The notes: generated by a model from the sequence alone, not told the origin. Counted from the stretch's first letter, positions 49,594 to 58,933 are shown. The stretch: DNA of 64,000 nt from CAYUUR01 sp052034685 (GCA_052034685.1 JBPOIH010000007.1:1-64000), one strand, 5' to 3'. Translations and numbers: made by a program.

Positions 49594-50562
49594 TTAGCCA
49601 GATTCTTGCGGTACAGTTCTACTGTCGAGTGATTTATAAAGATCCCTTTCTTCGAGCGCAAGCGCGTTACGTTCTTTGACGATTTGGTTGTAACGAGTAA
49701 TATCGTCGCGAGTATCAGCAACCAGCTGGTTATACTCTCGTACGGCTGCGTTGTAGACAGGTACACCAGCGTTATACGCACTAGTGTTGTTTTGAGCCAG
49801 CGCAGCATCTAAGGCATTTCTTTGAAGTTGGAGCTCTTGATTAAGTCCATCGATCTCGGCTTGTGCACTCTTTATTGAAGTGTCTAGGCTAGTAAGCTGC
49901 TTGTCCATTTTGGCAATCTTGGCTTCTCTCGCAGTAAATGCCTTTTCATAGCGTTCTGCTAAACCGACGACTAAAGCCCGGTCGGAAAAGAATTGAGCAT
50001 AGTGCTCCTCGAGTGCTGGCGGCAAGTTTGCAACTTCTGTACCGAGAATGGAATGCAGTTCATTGGGCACAACAGATTCATCAGTTTTGCGGTACTGCTC
50101 GACGGTTGCAGCTATGCGCGGGTTTTTGAGGTTATTGAAGGCCTCTGCCGTCAGTGCATCAACCATTTGACGGGTCTTATCATCGAGACGCTCATAAGCA
50201 ACATGGAGCATCTCGTGTGCAGCCGTAACTTCTTCTACTCCTGCCAGACGATCGTCTTCTACATCATAGATGTAAATACCTGTATTGCTGACATAGCAAC
50301 CGAGGACAATTGAAGCCTCTGCACTTGTGCAGTTCTGTCGGAAGGCTTCTTTGTCATTCAGTTCTGGCCGGTTCACATAGAATAGCTTCCGAGAGTAGTC
50401 GGTCATGGCACTATCATCTGCCAGCTTAACAATAGTTGCGGGCGGTTCGTAGCCACGCAGACGATACCAGTCATATATAGACTGAAAGTTGAACAAAATA
50501 AGACCAGCCGTTATAAAGACACCTATGGTCAGTATTAGTCCGGAAATCTTTGAAAAGCGCAT
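49594..50562 (-). CDS. membrane-anchored protein with HEXXH motif and coiled coil
   Basis: 322 residues. An N-terminal membrane segment (ILTIGVFITAGLILFNF) precedes an extracytoplasmic domain with two cysteines (RQNCTSAEASIVLGCYV) and TAAHEMLHVAYERLDD near residue 115, an HEXXH zinc-metallopeptidase signature. Residues 195-320 form a long coiled coil (KIAKMDKQLTSLDTSIKSAQAEIDGLNQELQLQRN). A surface peptidase is inferred; the third zinc ligand is not identified. TATAGT 6 nt before the ATG. Confidence 0.75.
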   Translation of the reverse strand: MRFSKISGLILTIGVFITAGLILFNFQSIYDWYRLRGYEPPATIVKLADDSAMTDYSRKLFYVNRPELNDKEAFRQNCTSAEASIVLGCYVSNTGIYIYDVEDDRLAGVEEVTAAHEMLHVAYERLDDKTRQMVDALTAEAFNNLKNPRIAATVEQYRKTDESVVPNELHSILGTEVANLPPALEEHYAQFFSDRALVVGLAERYEKAFTAREAKIAKMDKQLTSLDTSIKSAQAEIDGLNQELQLQRNALDAALAQNNTSAYNAGVPVYNAAVREYNQLVADTRDDITRYNQIVKERNALALEERDLYKSLDSRTVPQESG

Positions 50563-50576
50563 ATGTCTACTATACG

Positions 50577-53051
50577 TTATTCGTGAGCAGCTGAGTACGT
50601 CAATTTGCGCGCTTTGGAACCGACATGCACAATACTACCCTTGTGATACTTGTTGCTCAGAAGCTCTACAGCGATATGATCTTCAACGGTTTCCTGTATC
50701 AAGCGTCGCAATGGACGAACGCCGTTTTTGGCATCATAGCCATGCTCAAGCAAGTACTCTTTTGCTGTTTTTGACAGCTCTAGTCCAAGCCCATGCTTGA
50801 CTAAGCGTGTGCGTAGTTCATCCACTTGCAGATCAAGAATCTTCAACACATCTGGTTTTGTGAGTGCTCTGAAGACAATTGTTTTGTCAATTCTGTTGAT
50901 TAGCTCTGGTCTCATCAATTTCTTGAGTTCATCATGCACCTTATCCTTGTTGCGCTTATGGAGTGCGTCGAGGTCTTTGAGATCTTTGCTATCTGCCGCG
51001 TGAAAACCGAGGTTCGCTTCCTTCTGAAGCTTTTCAGCCCCTATGTTGCTAGTCATGATAATGATCGTGTTACTGAAGTCAATCTTACGGCCTTTTGCAT
51101 CGGTCAATACACCATCCTCAAGAATCTGTAACAGCATGTTGAACACCTCAGGGTGGGCTTTTTCAATCTCATCGAACAGAACAAGACTGTAAGGCTGTCG
51201 GCGTATCTTATCTGTCAGCTGGCCGCCTTCGTCATAGCCCACATAACCCGCTGGAGCACCAACCAGTCGAGATACGTTGTGTCGTTCACCAAACTCGCTC
51301 ATGTCAATTTTGATAAGCGCATCTGCGCTACCAAAGAACTCACGTGCCAACACACGTGCCAATTCTGTTTTTCCGACTCCAGTTGGACCAAGAAAGACAA
51401 AGGAACCAATTGGACGGTTGGCACTGCTTATCCCTGAACGGTTACGTCGTACAGCCTTGGCAACCGCTTCAACAGCTTCATCTTGACCGATCACATATTT
51501 GGCAAGTTGCTTTTCAAGATTTAATAAGTACTTTGCCTCTGAACGAATTACTTTGGTAACCGGCACCCCTGTCATACGTGAGACAACATCCGCAACGTCC
51601 TCACTTTGCATCACAATTGGACTGTCACTTTTGGTATCGAGTTTGAGTTTTTTGAGCTGCTCGTCGATCTGGCTTGCGCGTGTTTTGTGCTGGGCAGCCA
51701 ATTCATAATCTTCATTGTCGACCGCTTCATCAATGCGAGCATTCTCTAATTTTAGCTCTTTTTGGAGCTTGCGGACTTCAGGTGGTGTTTTGCCCTTATC
51801 AACACGAAGGTGAGCTGCAGTTTCATCGAGCAAGTCGATTGCTTTATCTGGCATGAACCGATCATTGATGTAACGTTTCGCAAAAGTTACCGTATCATCA
51901 AGCACTTCGTCACTTACCTTTACGTTGTGATACTCCTCATAATGCTTGCGTAGACCCTTGAGGATACCGAGCGTTTCGCCAACATTAGTTTCTGGCACCA
52001 CAATTGGTTGAAAGCGTCTTTCCAACGCAGCATCCTTCTCAATATGCTTGGTGTATTCGGCTGTAGTTGTGGCGCCAATCACCTGTATCTTTCCACGTGC
52101 TAACGCTGGCTTCAAGATGTTGCCAGCATCCATGGCGCCTTCAGCAGCCCCAGCGCCGACAATAAGATGTAACTCATCGATAAACACGATAGACCGTGTA
52201 TCATTTTCCAGCTCATGCATTACTTTCTTGAGACGTTCTTCAAATTCCCCACGGTATTTTGTACCGGCAATCATGCCAGCAAGATCAAGCATGATAATGC
52301 GCTTATCAAGCAAGCTATCAGGTACCTCTTCAGTAATAATCCGTTGGGCAAGACCTTCTACAATAGCAGTTTTACCAACACCAGGCTCCCCAATGAGAAC
52401 GGGGTTATTCTTCGTCCGACGGTTCAAAATAGTTATGAGCCTGCGAATTTGGTTCTCGCGGCCAACAACAGGGTCAAGTTTGCCGTTTTGAGCCATGTGC
52501 GTCAGATCTGTTCCATAAAAATCAAGTGCGGTCTTACGTCCCTTCTTGCCACGCCGTTTATCCTGAGTCGAGGACTCACCCGCCTCATATTGCTGTCGAT
52601 TCAGGAACTGCTCTAGCTCACTCAGCAATGCCTCAACATCAACATTCATATCACGCAGCATAACTGTTGCACGAGCATTCTTCTGACTAAGAATACTGTA
52701 GAGGATATGTTCAGTGCCGCAATGTTCTTGGGCAAAGTCTTGGGATACGTCATATGCCATGCGCAGCGTCAGTTTAGCTGTTTCGCTAAGATCTTTCGCG
52801 CCCATGTTAACAACAACCGTGTTTGGCGTTAAGTTAAGCGCCCGACGGGCACGCTCAAGGGTGATGCCAGCACCATCCAGCAGCTTTGCACCCATGCTTG
52901 ATTCTTGCGCGAGCAAGCCAAGCAACAAATGCTCAGTGCCGATATACGTACTACCAAACCCACGCGCAATTGCGTCGGCATGCTTTAGGCTATGCAGTGC
53001 GTTTTCAGTAAGATTGTTCAAAAATTCTTGAAAGTCTGGTGAATTTGGCAT
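50577..53051 (-). CDS. clpC: ATP-dependent Clp protease ATP-binding subunit ClpC
   Basis: 824 residues. Two Clp-N repeats; first AAA+ module with LIGEPGVGKTAIVEGLAQ and VFIDELHLIVGAGAAEGAMD; a UVR-type segment (DNEDYELAAQHKTRASQID); second AAA+ module with FLGPTGVGKTELARVLA and the sensor/C-domain. It unfolds proteins for ClpP (29068-29676). The GGAGG SD lies 9 nt before the ATG, after a leader of about 140 nt. Controlled by CIRCE. Confidence 0.97.
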   Translation of the reverse strand: MPNSPDFQEFLNNLTENALHSLKHADAIARGFGSTYIGTEHLLLGLLAQESSMGAKLLDGAGITLERARRALNLTPNTVVVNMGAKDLSETAKLTLRMAYDVSQDFAQEHCGTEHILYSILSQKNARATVMLRDMNVDVEALLSELEQFLNRQQYEAGESSTQDKRRGKKGRKTALDFYGTDLTHMAQNGKLDPVVGRENQIRRLITILNRRTKNNPVLIGEPGVGKTAIVEGLAQRIITEEVPDSLLDKRIIMLDLAGMIAGTKYRGEFEERLKKVMHELENDTRSIVFIDELHLIVGAGAAEGAMDAGNILKPALARGKIQVIGATTTAEYTKHIEKDAALERRFQPIVVPETNVGETLGILKGLRKHYEEYHNVKVSDEVLDDTVTFAKRYINDRFMPDKAIDLLDETAAHLRVDKGKTPPEVRKLQKELKLENARIDEAVDNEDYELAAQHKTRASQIDEQLKKLKLDTKSDSPIVMQSEDVADVVSRMTGVPVTKVIRSEAKYLLNLEKQLAKYVIGQDEAVEAVAKAVRRNRSGISSANRPIGSFVFLGPTGVGKTELARVLAREFFGSADALIKIDMSEFGERHNVSRLVGAPAGYVGYDEGGQLTDKIRRQPYSLVLFDEIEKAHPEVFNMLLQILEDGVLTDAKGRKIDFSNTIIIMTSNIGAEKLQKEANLGFHAADSKDLKDLDALHKRNKDKVHDELKKLMRPELINRIDKTIVFRALTKPDVLKILDLQVDELRTRLVKHGLGLELSKTAKEYLLEHGYDAKNGVRPLRRLIQETVEDHIAVELLSNKYHKGSIVHVGSKARKLTYSAAHE

Positions 53052-53193
53052 GTGTTATTCGCCTCCGGCTTATACGACAAACCTACGGTTTTTCTCATCG
53101 CGCCGGGCAAAAAATGTGATTTTTGCTCGGGCTGCTCTTTTCCCTCAATCGAGGCCGTAAGTTGTCATTTATTTGCGTGCATCCTGCAACGCT

Positions 53194-53243
53194 CAACTTC
53201 TAATATATGGCAAAAATTAGCACTCGTCAACCCAGAGTGCTAA
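53194..53243 (-). promoter_or_regulatory. perfect CIRCE operator and promoter of clpC
   Basis: TTAGCACTC-N9-GAGTGCTAA at 53217-53243 matches the CIRCE consensus in all 18 arm bases. On the minus strand TTGACG in its spacer, 17 nt, then TATATT form the promoter. The stop codon TAG (53240-53242) of the upstream gene lies inside the operator arm, just as at clpP. Confidence 0.95.
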
Positions 53244-53620
53244 TTTAGCTGACTCTCGTCTATGCGGCCTATTCTAACCAAGTGTTGCACCAGCAAGAAA
53301 GCTGCAGCTGGAATGGCTGTTGGCGCAAAATCACTTTCAGAGTCTAATATTTCTGCTTCACGCGATTCATTCATTACATAAGCAACTGCTGCAAAGCCGA
53401 CAGCTCTTGCGTGGGGATGATCATGCTCGACCAATATGAAGCCGTAGTGTTCATTACTATCAACAAGATCAATCACCAGACCAGCATCGGCGTCGAAGTT
53501 TCGGCGCATCCAGGTAACTGCACCAGTTTCGAGTTGAGAAATCTTGTCTGCGTAGTAGTCAGGAGGCATGGTATCGCCATAGTCATCCCCTGTAAGCGGG
53601 AGTTTTAAACGAGGGTTCAT
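53240..53620 (-). CDS. protein of unknown function between nusA and clpC
   Basis: 126 residues, acidic and soluble, no family recognised. MNPRLKLPLTGDDYGDTMPP leads to a central YGFILVEHDHPHARAVGFAAVAYVM and a helical end. It starts 15 nt after nusA and ends in the clpC CIRCE, so it is likely on the nusA transcript. Confidence 0.6.
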   Translation of the reverse strand: MNPRLKLPLTGDDYGDTMPPDYYADKISQLETGAVTWMRRNFDADAGLVIDLVDSNEHYGFILVEHDHPHARAVGFAAVAYVMNESREAEILDSESDFAPTAIPAAAFLLVQHLVRIGRIDESQLN

Positions 53621-53635
53621 CGTGTCTTACGGAGC

Positions 53636-54802
53636 CTATTCGCCGTGTTCTTCGACCGCTTCAATCAAGCTACTTTCAAGTTCCGACTTCTTCTTGAGCT
53701 TTGGCGCCTGTTTTGGTGGCTCCGCTTTAGCAGGAGCTTCCTCTACAACAGGTTCTGGGGTCTTTTCTGCTGATTCAATGTCAAGCTCATACCCTGTAAG
53801 CTTGCTGGCAAGACGTACATTCTGGCCGCTGCGACCGATCGCAATGCTCAGCTGATCCTCGTTAACAAGCACTTTGGCTTTTTTGGCAGCTTCGTCGATT
53901 TGAACACGCTTTACTTCAGTTGGGCTCAATGCATTCTTAATATATTCATCCGTTTTGTCGCTCCATACGATGATGTCGATCTTTTCTTGCTCACCGATTT
54001 CGCTCATAACGGCGTTGACGCGTGTACCGTGACCACCGACGAATGTACCAACCGGGTCAACACCTGGCACCGTGCTATTTACTGCCAGCTTGGTGCGCAC
54101 ACCAGCTTCTCGCGCAATATCTTTAATTTCGACTGAACCGTTTTCCATTTCAGGAACTTCTGCTCGGAACAACCACTCAACGAACTGAGTGTTTCCACGA
54201 GAAACCACCAATTGTGGCCCTCGGAAGCCCTTTTCTACGTCTTTGAGGAATACCTTCAGGCGTTGTCCAGGATAGTAGCGCTCACCTTGAATCTGTTCGC
54301 TCATTGGCATAATGCCTTGCGCCTTACCGAGCTCAACACGCACAATTCTACCCTCAACACGAGAAACAATGGCGTTAATAACAGTGCCGATTTTATCTTC
54401 GTATTCAGCAAGCACAATGTCACGCTCAGCTTCACGGAGGCGCTGCAAGATAACCTGCTTAGCAGTTTGAGCAGCTACGCGGCCAAATTCTTCTACCTTC
54501 TCAATAATCTCGACAGTTTCGCCAACCTTGGCGTTCTTACGGATTGCCTGAGCTTGTGTCAGATTGATCTGGGTGAATTCATCTTCGACTTTGTCGACGA
54601 CTTCTTTAGTCGTATACGCAGTTACTTCTCCGCTATTAAGATTCATACTCACACGAACTTCTTGCTCACGATCACCATAGTCACGGCGGTATGCGGCTGC
54701 AAGGGCTTGTTCAACAACTTCTTGAACGGTTTCTTCTGGCAAGTTCTTTTCCTCGGCAATAGCCTTGATCGCTACAGCCAGTTGTTTTAAGTCAAATTCC
54801 AT
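53636..54802 (-). CDS. nusA: transcription termination/antitermination factor NusA
   Basis: 388 residues. N-terminal RNA polymerase-binding domain; S1 domain (GTVINAIVSRVEGRIVRVELG); two KH domains, with VPGVDPVGTFVGGHGTRVNAVM and NEDQLSIAIGRSGQNVRLASKLTGYELDI; and a short acidic Pro/Glu/Lys tail. It binds nascent RNA and promotes pausing and hairpin-dependent termination. SD AAGGA. Its own leader carries a terminator, which suggests self-control. Confidence 0.97.
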   Translation of the reverse strand: MEFDLKQLAVAIKAIAEEKNLPEETVQEVVEQALAAAYRRDYGDREQEVRVSMNLNSGEVTAYTTKEVVDKVEDEFTQINLTQAQAIRKNAKVGETVEIIEKVEEFGRVAAQTAKQVILQRLREAERDIVLAEYEDKIGTVINAIVSRVEGRIVRVELGKAQGIMPMSEQIQGERYYPGQRLKVFLKDVEKGFRGPQLVVSRGNTQFVEWLFRAEVPEMENGSVEIKDIAREAGVRTKLAVNSTVPGVDPVGTFVGGHGTRVNAVMSEIGEQEKIDIIVWSDKTDEYIKNALSPTEVKRVQIDEAAKKAKVLVNEDQLSIAIGRSGQNVRLASKLTGYELDIESAEKTPEPVVEEAPAKAEPPKQAPKLKKKSELESSLIEAVEEHGE

Positions 54803-54825
54803 GTTTCCTTCTTTCTGTTCTTATT

Positions 54826-54848
54826 AAAAAATCCGACCTGCCGGCCGG
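54826..54848 (-). terminator. terminator-like hairpin in the nusA leader
   Basis: Minus-strand CCGGCC-GGCA-GGTCGG (54833-54848) gives a 6-bp stem with one G-U pair and a tetraloop, followed by A and six Ts (54826-54831). It lies inside the leader, after the promoter at 54869-54897 and 23 nt before the nusA start. Confidence 0.7.
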
Positions 54849-54868
54849 AGTAAACATCAACGACTATT

Positions 54869-54897
54869 AGTGTAAATTAGACCTGCTGTTTTGTCAA
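54869..54897 (-). promoter_or_regulatory. promoter of nusA
   Basis: Minus-strand TTGACA (54892-54897), 17 nt, TACACT (54869-54874). Start near 54862. It lies back to back with the pepN -10 box (54908-54913), so the two promoters probably compete. Confidence 0.75.
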
Positions 54898-54920
54898 TCG
54901 CGCGTGATAGAATGAATGAC

Positions 54921-57476
54921 ATGAGCAAAGCCGTCAAACGACTAATTGACCAATTTATTCCAGAAAACTACAGCCTATCACTGCACCCAGATAAAGACGC
55001 CATGACCTTCGCAGGCACAATCATCATTACCGGCAAAAAAGTCGGACGCCCTTCGAAGCGGCTTACTTTTCACCAAAAAGAACTCAAGATACAAAGCGCA
55101 AAGATCAAGAAACTTGGCAAGCAGCCGGGCGATGTCGAAGTATCACGAATAAACACACACGATAGCTTCGATGAACTGAGACTGCACGCTGACCATCTTA
55201 TCTACCCAGGAGCCTACCAAGTTACCATTGAATTTAATGGAACTATTACTCCACAGATGAACGGCCTCTACCCTTGTACGTTCACACAAGGCGGCAAAGA
55301 AAAAACACTACTAGCGACACAGTTTGAAAGCCATCACGCGCGTGAGGTATTTCCGTGTATTGATGAGCCTGCCGCCAAAGCGACTTTTGATGTCACCCTG
55401 ACGAGCCCTAAAGGCGAAACAGTACTCAGCAACACCCCAGTCAAAAAACAACAAGAGCGTGACGGCAAGCTTGTTACTCAGTTTGAAACCACGCCAATTA
55501 TGTCCAGCTATCTACTGGCCTTTGTTATTGGCGAACTCAAGCATAAACAGAAAACCACCAAGCAAGGTGTGGTGGTGCGCGCCTTTGCGACACCCGACAA
55601 TGTTGGCTTCACTGACTTTGGGTTGGATGTTGCTGTTAAAAGCCTGGAGTTCTATCACGACTACTTTGGTATTGATTATCCACTTGCCAAAAGCGACATG
55701 GTAGCTTTACCAGACTTCGCCAGTGGCGCCATGGAAAACTGGGGCCTCGTCACCTACCGTGAACATTGCATGCTTGTTGACCCTAAAAACACCAGTTTGC
55801 CTACAAAGCAATATGTGGCAATGGTCGTCGCACATGAGTTAGCGCATCAATGGTTCGGGAACCTCGTGACTATGCGCTGGTGGACAGATCTCTGGCTTAA
55901 TGAAGGTTTTGCGAGCTGGATAGAGTATATGGCGGTCGATGCTTTGTTTCCAGAGTGGCGGATGTGGACACAGTTTATCGTCGACGAGCAGCAGTCGGCC
56001 CTTAAACTAGATGCCCTTGATAACACCCATGCCATAGAAGCGCCGATCAATCATCCTGATGAAATACGCACAATTTTTGACGCAATCAGCTACAACAAAG
56101 GTGCGAGCGTTATACATATGCTGCATGAGTATCTTGGCCCGACTGCATTCCGAGACGGTCTCCGCTATTATCTACAGAAGCACCAGTACGGAAGCACCGA
56201 CACGGTTGATCTCTGGAGTGCCCTGGAAGAAGTATCTAAAAAGCCTGTGACTGCCTTCATGGAGCGGTGGACAACCCAGCCTGGTTTTCCGCTGGTTGAT
56301 GCAGAAGTCACGACACATAACATAACTGTATCTCAGCAACGATTCCATTACGTCAACCAAGGGCGAACCCACAAAACCCTGTGGCCAATCGCTCTGGAAG
56401 GCAACGCTGCTCTCGCGGATGAAGTTCTGGAAGATGTAAGTAAAACAATACCCAATCATGGCGACTCAGCCGTGACAAAACTCAACATCGGCCAAAGTGG
56501 CTTCTATCGTGTCCATTACAACTCAAGTCATCTACAGAAGCTCAGCGAAGCTATCAAAGCTGGTCGTCTTGATACGCTTGACCGCCTCGGTATACTGAGC
56601 GACGCATTTGAAACTGCCAAGGCAGGACATGGCGACACTGCTGATGTCCTAAAATTACTGGAAAGCTACAGTAAGGAGTCTGAGGCGCCAGTCTGGGATG
56701 TCATTTCTGGTGTAATCGGCAGTATCCGTGGTGTCATGGACAACGAAACGCTGCGCGATGACATGCAACCATATATTCGAGAATTGATACAGCCACAACT
56801 AGAACGACTTGGCTGGACGAAAGGCAATGATGAAGATTACTTTGACCAGTTATTACGCCCAACGATTCTCGGGATGGCGTCGGTTGCGGAGGAACCTGGA
56901 GTCATTGCGCACGCGCAAGAACTCTTCACGAAAATGAAACAAACAGAAGACATTTCGCCTGACGTCCGTAGCGTTGTCTACAATACAGTGGCGCGTCATG
57001 GCGACAGCGAGACCTTTAAACAGCTTGTGTCCCTCCATAATGATTCTACGTCGAGTGAAGAGCGCACGATGCTAGCCGCTGCGATTACTGGTTTTCGACA
57101 GCCTGCGCTCATCAAGAAGGCACTTGCAATGGTCGTCACTGACCAGGTGCGCAAACAAGATGTCGGTTATTGGGTTGCCTACGCGTTTATGAACCGCCAC
57201 GGCAAGGAAATCGCCTGGGAGTGGCTAAAAACAAACTGGCAATGGCTGACTGATAACTTGGGCACTGACCTGAGCTTCGGACGCTTCCCTATCTACGCGG
57301 CTCGCTGTTTTAGTGATAAAGCTTTCCTAAAAGAATACAAGAAATTCTTTGAACCAATTCTGACACCTGCCCTTGAGCGTGCCTATAAACAAGGTGCTGA
57401 AATCGTTGAGTGGCAAGCCGACTGGAAGACGCGCGACTTCAAGACAGTGGCGCACTTCTTTGCCACTAGAAAGTAG
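54921..57476 (+). CDS. pepN: M1-family aminopeptidase (aminopeptidase N)
   Basis: 851 residues from MSKAVKRLIDQFIPENYS (54921); 54912 is an alternative ATG three codons earlier. Zinc aminopeptidase releasing N-terminal residues from peptides. GAMENWGLVTYRE (near 269) binds the substrate N-terminus; HELAHQWFGN (near 303) and NEGFASW supply the three zinc ligands and catalytic Glu. The C-terminal ERAP1-like helical domain follows. An extended -10, TGATAGAAT (54908-54913 core), is 7 nt before the ATG. Likely supplies amino acids to an auxotroph. Confidence 0.95.
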   Translation: MSKAVKRLIDQFIPENYSLSLHPDKDAMTFAGTIIITGKKVGRPSKRLTFHQKELKIQSAKIKKLGKQPGDVEVSRINTHDSFDELRLHADHLIYPGAYQVTIEFNGTITPQMNGLYPCTFTQGGKEKTLLATQFESHHAREVFPCIDEPAAKATFDVTLTSPKGETVLSNTPVKKQQERDGKLVTQFETTPIMSSYLLAFVIGELKHKQKTTKQGVVVRAFATPDNVGFTDFGLDVAVKSLEFYHDYFGIDYPLAKSDMVALPDFASGAMENWGLVTYREHCMLVDPKNTSLPTKQYVAMVVAHELAHQWFGNLVTMRWWTDLWLNEGFASWIEYMAVDALFPEWRMWTQFIVDEQQSALKLDALDNTHAIEAPINHPDEIRTIFDAISYNKGASVIHMLHEYLGPTAFRDGLRYYLQKHQYGSTDTVDLWSALEEVSKKPVTAFMERWTTQPGFPLVDAEVTTHNITVSQQRFHYVNQGRTHKTLWPIALEGNAALADEVLEDVSKTIPNHGDSAVTKLNIGQSGFYRVHYNSSHLQKLSEAIKAGRLDTLDRLGILSDAFETAKAGHGDTADVLKLLESYSKESEAPVWDVISGVIGSIRGVMDNETLRDDMQPYIRELIQPQLERLGWTKGNDEDYFDQLLRPTILGMASVAEEPGVIAHAQELFTKMKQTEDISPDVRSVVYNTVARHGDSETFKQLVSLHNDSTSSEERTMLAAAITGFRQPALIKKALAMVVTDQVRKQDVGYWVAYAFMNRHGKEIAWEWLKTNWQWLTDNLGTDLSFGRFPIYAARCFSDKAFLKEYKKFFEPILTPALERAYKQGAEIVEWQADWKTRDFKTVAHFFATRK

Positions 57477-57483
57477 CTGCTGT

Positions 57484-57828
57484 TTACTCAATATCTGACG
57501 TAAATCCTGTGACCTCGAACTCTTGGCCGGCAACCTCAATAGCCGCCAGCGAACATGAGCCATCCCATGCGCGAGAGCTTAGCCAGAACTCAGCTGCACG
57601 TGACATCTGACGCAGCTTCTTGGTAGTTATGTAGTCAAACCCATCACCCTGAAGTTTCGAAATACGATACTTTACTTCAACAAAATACACACAAGACTGC
57701 TTTTTTGCCACAATATCAATCTCGCAATAGCGTGTACGCCAGTTCCGTTCTAATATTTTGTAGCCTCGCTTTATCAAGTAGGCAGCAGCAACCGCTTCTG
57801 CTTGCCGACCCGTCTCTGTTGTAGTCAT
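57484..57828 (-). CDS. YraN family endonuclease-like protein (UPF0102)
   Basis: 114 residues. GRQAEAVAAAYLIKRGYKILERNWRTRYCEIDIVAKKQSCVYFVEVKYR carries the restriction-endonuclease-like core: E, D (EIDIVA) and ExK (VEVKYR). Usually found next to rnhB and rplS, as here. It overlaps rnhB by 4 nt. Exact function of the family is not settled. Confidence 0.9.
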   Translation of the reverse strand: MTTTETGRQAEAVAAAYLIKRGYKILERNWRTRYCEIDIVAKKQSCVYFVEVKYRISKLQGDGFDYITTKKLRQMSRAAEFWLSSRAWDGSCSLAAIEVAGQEFEVTGFTSDIE

Positions 57829-58391
57829 AGCATTTCCCGAATCGGCTTAAAGCTTCTACGATGCTGATCAGACGGGCCAAACTCAATAAGACACGCTCGG
57901 TGATGGGCAGTGCCGTATCCAACATGTCTTTCAAAACCATACTGCGGATATTCTTCTGAGAGCTGAATCATGTATGCATCTCTAAGCTCTTTGGCATACA
58001 CGCTCGCAGCGCTAACAATTGGGTGCAATCTGTCAGCTTTTATAACAGTATCCACCTGTTGATACTTGGGCTGACAATAATTCACAGCACCATCCATAAT
58101 GATACGTTCACTTGGCTGGGCCGAAATCGCTCGCAAGGCTCTTTCCACACCAAGTCGCATAGCGTCAGTCAGTCCGGCTCTGTCAACTTCAGCAGCAGTT
58201 ACCCAGCCTTCGCCAAGCTGGCAAGACGTCATTATATCAACAGTTAATAGTTTACGCTGCCTGCTCGAAAGTAGTTTAGAGTCTTTCAGGCCAGTTGGTA
58301 GTAGAGAAGTTTGTCGAGCAGCTACAACCAGTAACGGCCCCGCCCAGCAACCTCTACCAACTTCATCAATACCAATCATGACTTTAAGCAT
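57825..58391 (-). CDS. rnhB: ribonuclease HII
   Basis: Removes RNA from RNA-DNA hybrids and single ribonucleotides. 188 residues; IGIDEVGRGCWAGPLLVVAA holds the first catalytic Asp-Glu pair, GLKDSKLLSSRQR follows, and KADRLHPIVSAASVYAK the later Asp. MIGIDEVG is an alternative start 4 codons later. It follows the rplS terminator. Confidence 0.95.
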   Translation of the reverse strand: MLKVMIGIDEVGRGCWAGPLLVVAARQTSLLPTGLKDSKLLSSRQRKLLTVDIMTSCQLGEGWVTAAEVDRAGLTDAMRLGVERALRAISAQPSERIIMDGAVNYCQPKYQQVDTVIKADRLHPIVSAASVYAKELRDAYMIQLSEEYPQYGFERHVGYGTAHHRACLIEFGPSDQHRRSFKPIREML

Positions 58392-58394
58392 AAC

Positions 58395-58417
58395 AAAAAA
58401 CCGCCTTTATGGCGGTT
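58395..58417 (-). terminator. terminator after rplS
   Basis: Minus-strand AACCGCC-ATAAA-GGCGGTT with six Ts after the stem; 7-bp stem and 5-nt loop, 22 nt after the rplS stop and just before rnhB. Confidence 0.85.
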
Positions 58418-58439
58418 CATATGTTATGTTCTGGTTTGT

Positions 58440-58895
58440 TTACGCTGCTGTTTCTGTGTCTTGTTTGGCCTGTTCAGTAGGTATTTCTTCTGTTGGAGCT
58501 ACTTCTACAACTGGAGCTTCGGCAACGGTGTTGACAGCCTGCTTGTCGAAGTCGACGCCTGTAAGGCGGGCTGACTTACCGGTTCGGGCACGCATGTATG
58601 TGAGGTAGTTGCGGCGTACTTTGCTACGTTTTACAACCTCTACCTTGGTAACGAGTGGTGAATGTAACATGTACGTCTTTTCAACACCGATACCGCTGGC
58701 AATACGTCGAATTGTAATTGTCGCAGTATGGCTCTGTACACGATCAGTCCGGATAACTAAGCCTTCGAATACCTGAATACGTTCCTTGTTGCCTTCTTTA
58801 ATTTTTTGGTGAACACGAACAGTGTCACCACTACGAACATCAACAACGGCGTGTTTCTTGTATTTTTCTTCAATTTTCTGAATGACTGATTGCAT
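58440..58895 (-). CDS. rplS: 50S ribosomal protein L19
   Basis: Bridges the two subunits. 151 residues from MQSVIQKIEEKYKK (58895). VRVHQKIKEGNKERIQVFEGLVIR and FPLHSP-like MLHSPLVTKVEVVKRSKVRRNYLTYMRARTGKSARL are the L19 core. A C-terminal extension of about 40 residues (VEVAPTEEIPTEQAKQDTETAA) is unusual for the family. TAAGAT lies 9 nt before the ATG. Confidence 0.95.
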   Translation of the reverse strand: MQSVIQKIEEKYKKHAVVDVRSGDTVRVHQKIKEGNKERIQVFEGLVIRTDRVQSHTATITIRRIASGIGVEKTYMLHSPLVTKVEVVKRSKVRRNYLTYMRARTGKSARLTGVDFDKQAVNTVAEAPVVEVAPTEEIPTEQAKQDTETAA

Positions 58896-58904
58896 AACCA
58901 AATC

Positions 58905-58933
58905 ATCTTACACTGTTTCTTTGTTCTTTGCAA
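58905..58933 (-). promoter_or_regulatory. promoter of rplS
   Basis: Minus-strand TTGCAA (58928-58933), 17 nt, TAAGAT (58905-58910), leaving only about 2 nt of leader before ATG 58895. Confidence 0.55.

Noticed and set aside
52940..53110. Upstream reading frame in the clpC leader starting MRKTVGLSYKPEA and running into clpC in another frame
   Set aside because: No SD or leaderless box supports it; the leader is long enough for such a frame by chance.
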